In this document: positions 35,166 through 43,208 of the stretch, piece by piece
How the letters are laid out: every line of letters starts with the position of its first letter
How positions within the stretch are numbered: the stretch's first letter is position 1
Assembly (NCBI RefSeq): GCF_001598435.1
Contig: NZ_BCYY01000014.1
Location: 1-64,000, forward strand
Origin: Sphingomonas pituitosa NBRC 102491
GTDB taxonomy: Bacteria; Pseudomonadota; Alphaproteobacteria; Sphingomonadales; Sphingomonadaceae
DNA length: 64,000 bases
Direction of reading: 5' to 3'
Made by a program: the position numbers and the translations under genes
Notes under the pieces: generated by a model
Database searches by the model: none
The model's input: only the letters and a program-made list of their open reading frames with translations
What the model was told of the DNA's origin: nothing

Positions 35166-35828
35166 ATGGTTCCCCTTTCGTTCGCCGGCCACGACTTTCG
35201 CGCGCTGCCAGAAGGCGCGCTCTACTGGCCGGCCCGGCGGGCATTGCTCGTCGCCGACCTGCATTTCGAGAAGGCGAGCTGGTTCGCACTGGGCGGCCAG
35301 ATGCTGCCGCCCTACGACACGCTGGCGACGCTCGCCGGGCTGACAGCGCTGGTCGAGCGGGTCGCGCCGATCGAACTCTGGTGCCTGGGCGACAGCTTCC
35401 ATGACGTCGAGGGCTGCGAGCGGCTGCCCGCCGAGGCGCGCGCGATGCTGACGGCGTTGACGTGCAGGCTCGCCTGGCACTGGATCACCGGCAACCATGA
35501 TTCGGTGCTGGTCGACCATTGCGGCGGCACCGTGCACGAGGAAGTCGAGGTCGAGGGACTGGTGCTGCGCCACGAAGCCGAAGCGGGCGAGACGCGGCCG
35601 GAGCTGTCCGGCCACTTCCACCCCAAGCTGCGGCTGACGGTGCGCGGCCGCCACGTCGCGCGGCGTTGCTTCGTGGCGACCGGGACCAAGCTGATCCTGC
35701 CGGCGTTCGGCGCCCTCACCGGCGGGCTGGATGCGGGACATCCGGAGATCGTGCGGGCCGTGGGACCGGGTGCGGAGGCGCTGGTGGCGACAGAGCGCAA
35801 ATTGCTGCGGTTCCCGCTAGCGGCGTGA
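35166..35828 (+). CDS. pdeM: PdeM, ligase-associated metallophosphoesterase
   Basis: This 220-aa calcineurin-like phosphoesterase has metal motifs VADLHFEKASW, LWCLGDSFHD, WITGNHD and LSGHFHPK. The order and spacing are those of the ligase-associated DNA damage response endonuclease PdeM. PdeM genes usually accompany an Lhr-like helicase, an ATP-dependent DNA ligase and an exonuclease; none is nearby. It follows the M20 gene by 41 nt in the same direction. Confidence 0.88.
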   Translation: MVPLSFAGHDFRALPEGALYWPARRALLVADLHFEKASWFALGGQMLPPYDTLATLAGLTALVERVAPIELWCLGDSFHDVEGCERLPAEARAMLTALTCRLAWHWITGNHDSVLVDHCGGTVHEEVEVEGLVLRHEAEAGETRPELSGHFHPKLRLTVRGRHVARRCFVATGTKLILPAFGALTGGLDAGHPEIVRAVGPGAEALVATERKLLRFPLAA

Positions 35829-35892
35829 CGCCCCATCGCGTCACCGCCTTCGAGAACAAAGGGGATTTTCGTGGTCGCGACCGTGCTCGGCG

Positions 35893-36543
35893 TCAGCGAT
35901 TGCCGAATCGCTTCCACAACTTGGGATAGCGTCGCGCCAGTTCGCCTGCGTTCTCGTCGAAGGGGACGCCGCTTGGCTTGTCGCTGAAGGCCGCGCGCGG
36001 GCCGAGCGGCATCGCGTTCGGATCCCTGCCGGTCTTCTCCGCCCAGACCTCGCTGGCGGCATAGGCGAAGCGCTCGAACTCGAGCTCGCCGCTGCCATCG
36101 TTCGCCACGGCCGCAAGCGCGTCTGGGTCCGCTTTCACGGCTTCGAAGACTTTTCGACCCCGCGAGATCAGCCAGCATCGGAAATACTCGAAGCCGTCAT
36201 CCGAGGCTCCCCCGTTCGCCACATACGCGGCACCCCACAGGTTCCAGGAATAGGATTCCCGTAGGACGCGGGTGAACAGCTTCTCGAAGTCCACGATCTG
36301 CTCAGGGGTTAAGCGACGCAGACTGGTGCGCAGGTCGTCGAGCTGCGCATCGGCGCTGGCGGCCAGCGCGGAATGGTCGACGAGCATCCAGAAATCATCC
36401 ACCCCGAGAGGGCCGGGTTTGATGTCTACGAGCTGCGGCTCGGGGCGACCGAAGGGAAGCTCCGCGCGGCCCCGAAATGCACCGGGGCCGAAAATCGATA
36501 CGAGCGCAGCCGCCAATACCACCACTGCTATAAGCTTGTGCAT
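35893..36543 (-). CDS. DUF4240 domain-containing exported protein
   Basis: This 216-aa protein starts with a hydrophobic segment (MHKLIAVVVLAAALVSIFG) that could be a signal or an anchor. The DUF4240 pattern follows: DDFWMLVDHS, LRRLTPEQIVDFEKLFTRVL, SYSWNLWGAAYVANGGASDD then GFEYFRCWLISRGRKVFEAV. Function unknown; DUF4240 proteins are usually cytoplasmic, so the leader is unusual. I chose ATG 36543 over 36591 because it puts the hydrophobic segment first. Convergent with pdeM. Confidence 0.72.
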   Translation of the reverse strand: MHKLIAVVVLAAALVSIFGPGAFRGRAELPFGRPEPQLVDIKPGPLGVDDFWMLVDHSALAASADAQLDDLRTSLRRLTPEQIVDFEKLFTRVLRESYSWNLWGAAYVANGGASDDGFEYFRCWLISRGRKVFEAVKADPDALAAVANDGSGELEFERFAYAASEVWAEKTGRDPNAMPLGPRAAFSDKPSGVPFDENAGELARRYPKLWKRFGNR

Positions 36544-36668
36544 AGCGCCGCCCCCACGCAAGTTTTCCCCGGAGGAAGCGGGTACGCACAAGCCGCCCTG
36601 GCTGCAACGGAGGTCACCGTCGGACGGTTACCCGCGCTCCGCAGCGGTCCGGGATCCCCGACGCCCCC

Positions 36669-37394
36669 TTACGAACACTTCACATCACCCGACCCGATCT
36701 TGCTCACCTCGCACGTCGCGCCGCCGCGCAGCTCGACGTCGCCCGAGCCGAGGATCGAGACCGAAGCCGGACCGCCGACATTGGCGCGCACGCTGCCCGA
36801 GCCTGCAATCGAGATGTCTGCGCGCTTGGCGGTGAACTGCTGGCCCTTCAGGTCGCCTGCCCCGGCGACGGAGAGGTCCATCTTGTCCGCACGCCCCGCC
36901 AGCGTGATATTGCCGGATCCCGCGATCGACAGCGACGCCTCTTCCGCCGCCATCGCCGCGATGCTGAGGTCGCCCGATCCCGCGACCACCCCTTCGAACT
37001 TGCCGACGGCGCGGTCCACCTGCATCGTGCCCGATCCCGCGACGGTCGCGTCGCGCAGCTGCGGCATCACGATGTGGATCCGTGCCGCGCCGCCCTTGTC
37101 CCACATCACCCCGGCGCGGTTCTTGCGGCCCACGTTGAGCGTTTTGCCGTCGAGGCGGATGTCGAGCTGGTCGAGCACCGCAGGTTCGCCTTCCGCCTGG
37201 ACCGAGAAAGTCGGGCCGGTGCGTACGTCGACATCGTCCGAGCCTTTCAGCGCGACGCCGGTGAAGCCCGTGGCGGCGAAACTGCGGCTGGTGCCGGTAC
37301 CGCTGGCCTCGACCTTGGTACCCTTGCTGTCGCCCCAGCTGGCGTGGCAGGCAGTGGCAATGGGCAGCAGTGCGAGGACGAGCAACGGACGCAT
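36669..37394 (-). CDS. Exported DUF2807 (head GIN domain) protein
   Basis: This 241-aa protein starts MRPLLVLALLPIATACHAS, a signal peptide with a possible but imperfect lipobox (ATAC). A right-handed beta-solenoid-like repeat follows, with recurring GSGD / AGSG turns (VAGSGTMQV, VAGSGDLSI, IAGSGNITL, VAGAGDLKG, IAGSGSVRA, ILGSGDVEL, IGSGDVKCS). This is the DUF2807 pattern, with no defined reaction. It is probably periplasmic or outer-membrane anchored. A 13-bp inverted repeat lies 11 nt upstream of the start. Confidence 0.82.
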   Translation of the reverse strand: MRPLLVLALLPIATACHASWGDSKGTKVEASGTGTSRSFAATGFTGVALKGSDDVDVRTGPTFSVQAEGEPAVLDQLDIRLDGKTLNVGRKNRAGVMWDKGGAARIHIVMPQLRDATVAGSGTMQVDRAVGKFEGVVAGSGDLSIAAMAAEEASLSIAGSGNITLAGRADKMDLSVAGAGDLKGQQFTAKRADISIAGSGSVRANVGGPASVSILGSGDVELRGGATCEVSKIGSGDVKCS

Positions 37395-37404
37395 GTCGAA
37401 TCTC

Positions 37405-37438
37405 CCGATCGTGTATTGTTACCATAATACACGATCGG
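37405..37438. promoter_or_regulatory. 13-bp inverted repeat upstream of the DUF2807 gene
   Basis: CCGATCGTGTATT (37405-37417) and AATACACGATCGG (37426-37438) are perfect complements around the 8-nt centre GTTACCAT. It ends 10 nt before the DUF2807 start and overlaps its ribosome-binding region (GGGAG on the minus strand). No T run follows. It may be an operator or a translation-blocking hairpin. Confidence 0.6.
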
Positions 37439-37447
37439 ACTGGTACG

Positions 37448-37480
37448 AAAAGGGGGCGCGAGCCTTTGGCTCCGCCCCCT
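37448..37480 (-). terminator. Rho-independent terminator of carD
   Basis: On the minus strand AGGGGGCG-GAGCC pairs with GGCTC-GCGCCCCCT around AAA with one bulge, followed by TTTT (37451-37448). It lies 27 nt after the carD stop. Confidence 0.85.
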
Positions 37481-37507
37481 CTTGATCCGACCCTTCGGGT
37501 CCGCGCC

Positions 37508-38041
37508 TCAGGCGGGAACCTTGTCCTTGTTGTGGATCGCTGCGGCCTTGCGCAGGATGTCCAGGATCTTTTCCAGCGCCGCCGGCTCGTCGATCTCTTC
37601 CATCGCGGCCAGCTCGCGGGCGAGGCGGCTTGCCGCGCCTTCGAAGATCTGGCGCTCGGAATAGCTCTGCTCGGGCTGGTCGTCGGCGCGGAACAGGTCG
37701 CGGACCACTTCGGCGATCGACACGAGGTCGCCCGAGTTGATCTTGGCTTCATATTCCTGGGCGCGGCGCGACCACATGGTACGCTTGACCTTGGGCTTGC
37801 CCTTCAGCGTATCGAGCGCTTCGCGAAGCGTCTTGTCGCTGGAAAGCTTGCGCATGCCCACGCTCTCGGCCTTGTTGGTCGGCACGCGGAGCGTCATCTT
37901 CTCTTTTTCGAAACGCAGGACGTAAAGTTCGAGCTGCATTCCAGCAATTTCCTGCTTTTGCAGCTCGATCACACGGCCTACGCCGTGCTTGGGGTAAACG
38001 ACATAATCGCCGACATCGAAGGACAGCGCCTTGGCAGCCAT
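37508..38041 (-). CDS. CarD-family RNA-polymerase-binding transcription factor
   Basis: This 177-aa protein has the CarD/TRCF RNA-polymerase interaction domain at the N-terminus (FDVGDYVVYPKHGVGRVIEL, LELYVLRFEKEKMTLRVP, KAESVGMRKL). A helical DNA-facing domain follows (TMWSRRAQEYEAKINSGDLV then SIAEVVRDLFRADDQ). CarD binds the polymerase beta subunit and stabilises open complexes, notably at rRNA promoters. Length is typical of alphaproteobacteria. It has its own terminator and lies downstream of fdxA on the same strand. Confidence 0.95.
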   Translation of the reverse strand: MAAKALSFDVGDYVVYPKHGVGRVIELQKQEIAGMQLELYVLRFEKEKMTLRVPTNKAESVGMRKLSSDKTLREALDTLKGKPKVKRTMWSRRAQEYEAKINSGDLVSIAEVVRDLFRADDQPEQSYSERQIFEGAASRLARELAAMEEIDEPAALEKILDILRKAAAIHNKDKVPA

Positions 38042-38300
38042 GTGCGAGGAACCTTTCGTGAATTACCGGCCCCGGTTGGATTGCGGATCCCGCCCAGGCG
38101 CGCGGGACGCGGCGGACGAGGGAACACGGGGCATACGCTAGCGTCTCCGGGCGAAGGCGAGTCTTTCAACCTTCGTCGGGCGCTCTTTAACACGCTCGTA
38201 ATAAAATTACCAGTGAAAGGTCATGCGAACGGCGCATAAATCCATGCGCCGTGCACCATTTCGGGCCCGTCGAGGCTGGCGGCGCTCGCCGCCGGGCAGG
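38042..38300 (-). promoter_or_regulatory. Upstream region of carD
   Basis: This 259-nt gap has no supported gene. It is AT-richer around 38185-38225 (TTAACACGCTCGTAATAAAA), a likely place for the carD promoter. No defined operator or fdxA terminator was found. Confidence 0.3.
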
Positions 38301-38639
38301 TCAGTCGCCCGAACCGGGGTTCGGCGAGAAATATTTGTCGAACTTGTCGGTTTCGGCCTTCATCGCATCGGCGTCGGCCGGTGCTTCGCCCTTGGTGGTG
38401 ATGTTGGGCCACTGCTCCGAATAGGTGCGGTTCAGCTCCAGCCACTTTTCGAGGCCGTTTTCGGTATCGGGCAGGATCGCCTCGGCCGGGCATTCCGGCT
38501 CGCACACGCCGCAATCGATGCATTCGCTCGGGTTGATGACGAGCATGTTCTCGCCCTCATAGAAACAGTCGACCGGACAGACCTCGACACAGTCCATGTA
38601 CTTGCACCGGATGCACGCGTCGGTGACGACATAGGTCAT
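38301..38639 (-). CDS. fdxA: Seven-iron ferredoxin
   Basis: This 112-aa ferredoxin has Cys9, Cys17 and Cys50 placed to bind a 3Fe-4S cluster and Cys21, Cys40, Cys43 and Cys46 for a 4Fe-4S cluster, with extra Cys12 and Cys25, as in Azotobacter FdI ([17 protein letters not shown] and [11 protein letters not shown]). The C-terminal extension after residue 58 is typical of FdxA. It is a low-potential electron carrier with unknown partners. It lies in the conserved string helicase, S4 protein, ferredoxin, CarD. Confidence 0.95.
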   Translation of the reverse strand: MTYVVTDACIRCKYMDCVEVCPVDCFYEGENMLVINPSECIDCGVCEPECPAEAILPDTENGLEKWLELNRTYSEQWPNITTKGEAPADADAMKAETDKFDKYFSPNPGSGD

Positions 38640-38706
38640 TGGGAAAACGGTCCTTGGTTGCGAACGATCAATGCGGGGGTCCTGCTATGCGCGGGCGGGG
38701 CCCACG

Positions 38707-39021
38707 TCAATCGCCGGACATGTCCTGAACGCCGCGATCGGTGACGAGATCCTCATAGCAGGCCCGTGCCTCGCCCGGCGGGCCCCGCCGGATCGGCAGC
38801 GCCTCGACCCGCAGCACCCGCACCCTGCCCTGGATCGGGAAGGCGAGGATGGCGCCGATACGCACGGAGGCCGAGGAACGCTCGACCCGGCGGCCGTCGA
38901 TGCGCAGCAGGCCCTTTTCGCACAGCGCCTGCGCGGCGCTGCGCGTCTTCACGATCCGGGCATACCAGAGGAAGCGATCCAGCCGCATCGCCGGGCCATG
39001 GCCGACGGGCGCCTCAGCCAT
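38707..39021 (-). CDS. S4-domain RNA-binding protein (Hsp15-like)
   Basis: This 104-aa protein has an S4 RNA-binding fold (MRLDRFLWYARIVKTRSAAQ then ALCEKGLLRIDGRRV) like Hsp15/RluB N-terminal domains. Hsp15 recycles 50S subunits carrying stalled nascent chains. I chose ATG 39021, which overlaps the end of the helicase gene by 8 nt and gives a short MAEAPVGHGPA leader. ATG 38988 would remove it. It is coupled to the helicase gene upstream and followed by fdxA after 67 nt. Confidence 0.85.
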   Translation of the reverse strand: MAEAPVGHGPAMRLDRFLWYARIVKTRSAAQALCEKGLLRIDGRRVERSSASVRIGAILAFPIQGRVRVLRVEALPIRRGPPGEARACYEDLVTDRGVQDMSGD

Positions 39022-41491
39022 TGCGGAGCGCGGCCAGCGCCGCAAAGGCGTTGCCGGGCACCGGGACCGGCTTCGGCTTCACCAGCGGCGTCAGCCCCTG
39101 CCAGATCCAGCGCTGCGGCGCATCGCCATCGCCGCGAGCGGTGCGGAAGCCGAGCTGCGCCATCAGCCGCGCGATCGTCTCGGGCTTGAGGCCGATCGAG
39201 GTGGCGAGCGCCGGATCGGGGGCGAAGGGCTTGCGCCCCTGCCGCGCCTCATGGGCGGCGCAGGCGATCCGCTCGACCAGATCCACGCGTACCGCCTGCG
39301 CGCCGAAGGGGCGGAAGCCATGGACGAGATCGGCCCCGGCGGCATCGCGCGGCAGCACGACGGCGGCATCGGGCGGACCGCTTTCCAGCGCGAGCAGCGC
39401 ACGGCGGCGCGCGGCGGCGCGCGGCTTGAGCAGCGAGGGGGCGAAAATATCGAGCGTGCCGATCGTGATGCCGATCCGGCGCAGCCGGTGCCGGGCAGGT
39501 CCGTCCAGCGCCTCGATCATCACGCCCGCCGCGCGGCGGGGGAGCAGCCCGCCCTGTTCGAGCAGCGCATTGGCCAGCGCGCGCAGCGGCGCGCCGGCGG
39601 TTTCCTCCCGCGTGATCACATCGAGCTTGGCGAGCACCGGCAGGTCGCCCGCGACGCGTTCGGCGAACCAGCGCTCCAGCCGCGCCTGCACCGCGGCCTT
39701 GGCTGGCGGATCCAGCACGTCGAGCGCGCGATCGAGCTGGACGCGCGGCCGCACCAGGTTCGCGCCCGGCTTGAGCAGTGCGACGTCGTGCCCGCGCCAG
39801 TAAAGCGCGGTGCCGACCTGCGAGAGCTCCGCATCGGTCGCCGCGGCCAGCGCCGCGCCGCGCCGACGATATTCGCCCGCCAAGCGCTTCTCGGCAGCGG
39901 CGAGCAGCATGCGCTTGTCCCCGGCGCGCGCCTCCGCCGCGACCTTGAAGCGGAAGCCTTCCAGCGTGCCGAGCGGATGTTCCTCCACGCTCACCTCGCC
40001 TTCGGGCCCGATCGTCACCGGCAGGGTGGACGCATCGGCACCGATCTGGCGCAGCAGCACCGTCGTCCGCTTGTCGACGAAGCGCTGGGTGAGGCTGGCG
40101 TGGAGCGCATCGGACAGCTTTTCCTCGATCGCCCGCGTGCGCTCGGCCCAATGGGCGGGCTCTTCCAGCCAGTCGGCGCGGTGGGCGATATAGGCCCAGC
40201 TGCGCGCCGCGGCGATGCGACCGGCCAGCGTCTCGACGTCGCCGCCCATATTGTCGAGCCGCTGGATCTCGTCGGCGAACCATTGGTGCGGCACATGGCC
40301 CCGCCCTTCGGAGAGATGCCCGAACAGCCGCCCGACGAAGCGCGCATGCGGATCGACGCCGAGCTTGCGGAAATCGGGCAGTCCGCACGCCGCCCACAGC
40401 CGCGCGACCATGCGCGGATGGCGCACGCGAGCGCGGACCCAATCTTCCTCGGCGAGCCGCTTGAGCACCGCGAGGTCGGTCGCCTGCGGTGCGGCGCGCA
40501 GCACCTCCGCGTGCGGTTTCCGCTCCAGGCTACCGATCAGCGCTTCGATGCTGGCGAAGTCCGGCTCGCCCTCGCGCCAGTAGAGATGCTCGAGCCTGGG
40601 CACCTGATGGCCTTCGATCGCGAGCACTTCCTCGGGCGTGAAGGCGCTCGGCCCCTCCTCGTGGAGCGCGCCGAAGGTGCCGTCCTTCTGGTGGCGCCCG
40701 GCACGCCCGGCGATCTGCGCCATCTCCGCGATGGTCAGCCGGCGCTGGCGCCGCCCGTCGAACTTGTGGAGCGAGGCGAAGGCGACATGGTGCACGTCCA
40801 TGTTCAGCCCCATGCCGATCGCGTCGGTAGCGACGAGGTAATCGACCTCGCCCGCCTGGAACATCGCCACCTGCGCGTTGCGGGTGCGGGGGGAAAGCGC
40901 GCCCATCACCACCGCCGCGCCGCCGCGCAAGCGCCGTAGCGCCTCGGCTACGGCATAGACTTCCTCTGCCGAGAAGGCGACGATCGCCGAGCGGCGCGGC
41001 AGGCGCGAGAGCTTCTTGGCGCCGGCATAGCTGAGCGTCGAGAAGCGCGGCCGGCCGACGATCTCCGCCTCCGGCACCAGCGCCTTGAGCATCGGGCGCA
41101 GGCTGTCCGATCCAAGGATCATCGTCTCCTCGCGACCGCGCGCGCGCAGCAGGCGATCGGTGAAGACATGGCCGCGCTCGGGATCGGCGCCGAGCTGCGC
41201 CTCGTCGAGCGCCACGAACGCGGTTTCGCGCTCCAGCGGCATGCTCTCCGCCGTGCAGCAGAACCAGCGCGCCTTGGGCGGCAGGATCTTCTCCTCGCCG
41301 GTGATCAGCGCGACTTCGGTCGGCCCCTTCATCCGGACGACGCGGTCGTACACCTCGCGCGCCAGCAGCCGCAGCGGGAAGCCGATCATGCCGCTGGCAT
41401 GGCCGCACATCCGCTCGACGGCGAGGTGGGTCTTGCCGGTGTTGGTAGGGCCCAGCACTGCCGTGACGGGCGAACGGGCGAACTGGCTCAT
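39014..41491 (-). CDS. SUV3-like DExH RNA helicase
   Basis: This 825-aa superfamily 2 helicase resembles mitochondrial SUV3. Motif I is GPTNTGKTHLA, motif II is ALDEAQLGAD, and motifs IV-VI include MGALSPRTRNAQVAMFQAGE, VDYLVATDAIGMGLNMDVHH and MAQIAGRAGRHQKDGTFG. A long C-terminal region (400-825) has no clear catalytic motif. It probably unwinds structured RNA during decay or ribosome biogenesis (inference from SUV3). The start is ATG 41491 (MSQFARSPVTAVLG) with GGA upstream; the longer open frame adds only unconserved sequence. Its stop overlaps the S4 gene start. Confidence 0.9.
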   Translation of the reverse strand: MSQFARSPVTAVLGPTNTGKTHLAVERMCGHASGMIGFPLRLLAREVYDRVVRMKGPTEVALITGEEKILPPKARWFCCTAESMPLERETAFVALDEAQLGADPERGHVFTDRLLRARGREETMILGSDSLRPMLKALVPEAEIVGRPRFSTLSYAGAKKLSRLPRRSAIVAFSAEEVYAVAEALRRLRGGAAVVMGALSPRTRNAQVAMFQAGEVDYLVATDAIGMGLNMDVHHVAFASLHKFDGRRQRRLTIAEMAQIAGRAGRHQKDGTFGALHEEGPSAFTPEEVLAIEGHQVPRLEHLYWREGEPDFASIEALIGSLERKPHAEVLRAAPQATDLAVLKRLAEEDWVRARVRHPRMVARLWAACGLPDFRKLGVDPHARFVGRLFGHLSEGRGHVPHQWFADEIQRLDNMGGDVETLAGRIAAARSWAYIAHRADWLEEPAHWAERTRAIEEKLSDALHASLTQRFVDKRTTVLLRQIGADASTLPVTIGPEGEVSVEEHPLGTLEGFRFKVAAEARAGDKRMLLAAAEKRLAGEYRRRGAALAAATDAELSQVGTALYWRGHDVALLKPGANLVRPRVQLDRALDVLDPPAKAAVQARLERWFAERVAGDLPVLAKLDVITREETAGAPLRALANALLEQGGLLPRRAAGVMIEALDGPARHRLRRIGITIGTLDIFAPSLLKPRAAARRRALLALESGPPDAAVVLPRDAAGADLVHGFRPFGAQAVRVDLVERIACAAHEARQGRKPFAPDPALATSIGLKPETIARLMAQLGFRTARGDGDAPQRWIWQGLTPLVKPKPVPVPGNAFAALAALRNG

Positions 41492-41726
41492 GTCGTTTTC
41501 CAAGATCGGCGCCCGCGACGCATTAGGCAACTCCTTGCCGCCGCTTTTCCACCACTTCCTGACGGTGCACCCGAACCGGCCGCTTTGCCGCGCCTTCCGC
41601 ACGGGTCGCCGCGTCCGAAGGCCGGTGCCGCCAAACTTAATTTGACTTTAAGGGCACGAATCCAGAGTGATTCGATGGACGCGCTGCTTCTTGCCGCGCG
41701 CAATCGGGTCTTAGGGGCAGCACCGC
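41492..41726. promoter_or_regulatory. Divergent gap between the helicase and M23 peptidase genes
   Basis: This 235-nt region must contain promoters in both directions. Near 41634-41655 an AT-richer patch (CTTAATTTGACTTTAAGG) offers a -35-like TTGACT for the plus strand. No other signal is clear. Confidence 0.35.
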
Positions 41727-43205
41727 TTGTTCTTTCGCGACGATCATGGCTCGGGCCTCGCCGGTGGCGGCGGCGGCCTGGCGCGCGCGATCCCCGCGGT
41801 GGTGCCGGGGCGGATCGGCAAGCGGCTCGCGACACTCGACCTCGTGCCCGATCTCGGCGCCGATATCGGTTCAGCCACCTGGTTTCGCGGTGCCGCGACC
41901 TGCGCCGCGCTGTGCGCCGCCACCTGGATGCTGTCGCCCGGCTTCGACCGGCCGATCACCGGCATCGCGCCCGCCCCGCTGACCGGCGAGACCGAACAGG
42001 CGCAGCAGGCCCAGGCGATTGCGCCGCTCGCCAAGGGATCGCGCACCGGCATCCATGTCGCCGCGACCGGGCTGGTCAAGCCGCTCACCGATACCCCCGA
42101 GCGCCCGATCATCGAGCATGAAGCCCGGCTCGGCAGCGGCACGATGCTGCGCGGCGTGCTGCAGCGTTCGGGCGTGGGCGAGGCGGACGCCGGCATCGTC
42201 GCCAGCCTCGTCTCCGGCGCGATGCCGCTCGGCCAGATCCAGCGCAACACGGTCCTGGAAATGACGCTGGGGCGCCGCACCGACACGTCGCAGCCGCGCC
42301 CGCTCGAAAAGCTCGCCTTCCGCGCCGCCTTCGATCGCCGGATCGAAGTAGTCCGCACCGGCGCCGCGCTGGCAATTCGGTCGATCCCGATCGCGATCGA
42401 CCGCACGCCGCTGCGCGTGCAGGGGCTGATCGGATCAAGCCTCTACCGCTCCGCCCGCGCCGCCGGCGCGCCGGCCAAGGCGGTGGAAGGCTTCCTGCGC
42501 ACGCTCGCCACCCGCGTCTCGGTGTCGAAGCTGGGATCGTCGTGCAGGTTCGACCTGATCCTCGGCCAGGCGCGCGCCGCCACCGGCGAGGTCCAGTACG
42601 GCCAGCTGATGTATGCCGGCGTCACCGGCTGTTCGAACGGCGTCCAGCTCGCCCCCTGGGAGAGCGACGGCAAGACCGAATGGTTCGACGCCAGCGGCAC
42701 CGGCAGCAAGACCGGCATGATGACGATGCCGGTCAATGGCCGCTTCTCCTCCGCCTTTGGCATGCGGATGCACCCGATCCTGGGCTTCACCCGCATGCAC
42801 AAGGGCATCGACATCGCCGCGCCCTATGGCTCGCCGGTCTATGCCGCGGTCGATGGGGTGGTGCGTGTGGCGGGCGGTGCATCGGGCTATGGCAACCTCG
42901 TGCGGATCGATCATGGCGGCGGCTTCGCCACCGGCTATGCGCATCTCAGCAAGGTGATGGTCCGCCCCGGCCAGTCGGTGCGCAAGGGCCAACAGATCGG
43001 CCGCAGCGGCAATTCGGGCCTGTCGACCGGCCCGCACCTCCATTTCGAAACCACGCGCAACGGCCAGGCGGTCAATCCGCGCGCGGTATCGTTCGTTTCG
43101 GTCCGCCGCCTGACCGGCGGCGCACTCGGTGCGTTCCAGGCCAGGCTGCACGGCCTGATGGCGGTGCCCGTCGGGCACGGCGCGCAGAAGGAAGACGCCG
43201 ACTAG
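41727..43205 (+). CDS. M23-family peptidoglycan endopeptidase, membrane-anchored
   Basis: This 492-aa protein has a membrane segment near residues 55-72 (GAATCAALCAATWMLSPG) and a periplasmic region. The C-terminal M23/LytM domain has MHPILGFTRMHKGIDIAAPY (HxxxD zinc site), GYAHLSKV and GPHLHFETT (HLH). GNLVRIDHG and PGQSVRKGQQIG also fit. It cleaves peptide crosslinks in peptidoglycan or activates amidases. The start is TTG 41727 (MFFRDDHGSGLAGG), agreeing with my memory of related sphingomonad N-termini, with AGGGGC upstream. Its stop lies 3 nt from the convergent HerA-like gene. Confidence 0.88.
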   Translation: MFFRDDHGSGLAGGGGGLARAIPAVVPGRIGKRLATLDLVPDLGADIGSATWFRGAATCAALCAATWMLSPGFDRPITGIAPAPLTGETEQAQQAQAIAPLAKGSRTGIHVAATGLVKPLTDTPERPIIEHEARLGSGTMLRGVLQRSGVGEADAGIVASLVSGAMPLGQIQRNTVLEMTLGRRTDTSQPRPLEKLAFRAAFDRRIEVVRTGAALAIRSIPIAIDRTPLRVQGLIGSSLYRSARAAGAPAKAVEGFLRTLATRVSVSKLGSSCRFDLILGQARAATGEVQYGQLMYAGVTGCSNGVQLAPWESDGKTEWFDASGTGSKTGMMTMPVNGRFSSAFGMRMHPILGFTRMHKGIDIAAPYGSPVYAAVDGVVRVAGGASGYGNLVRIDHGGGFATGYAHLSKVMVRPGQSVRKGQQIGRSGNSGLSTGPHLHFETTRNGQAVNPRAVSFVSVRRLTGGALGAFQARLHGLMAVPVGHGAQKEDAD

Positions 43206-43208
43206 GCC

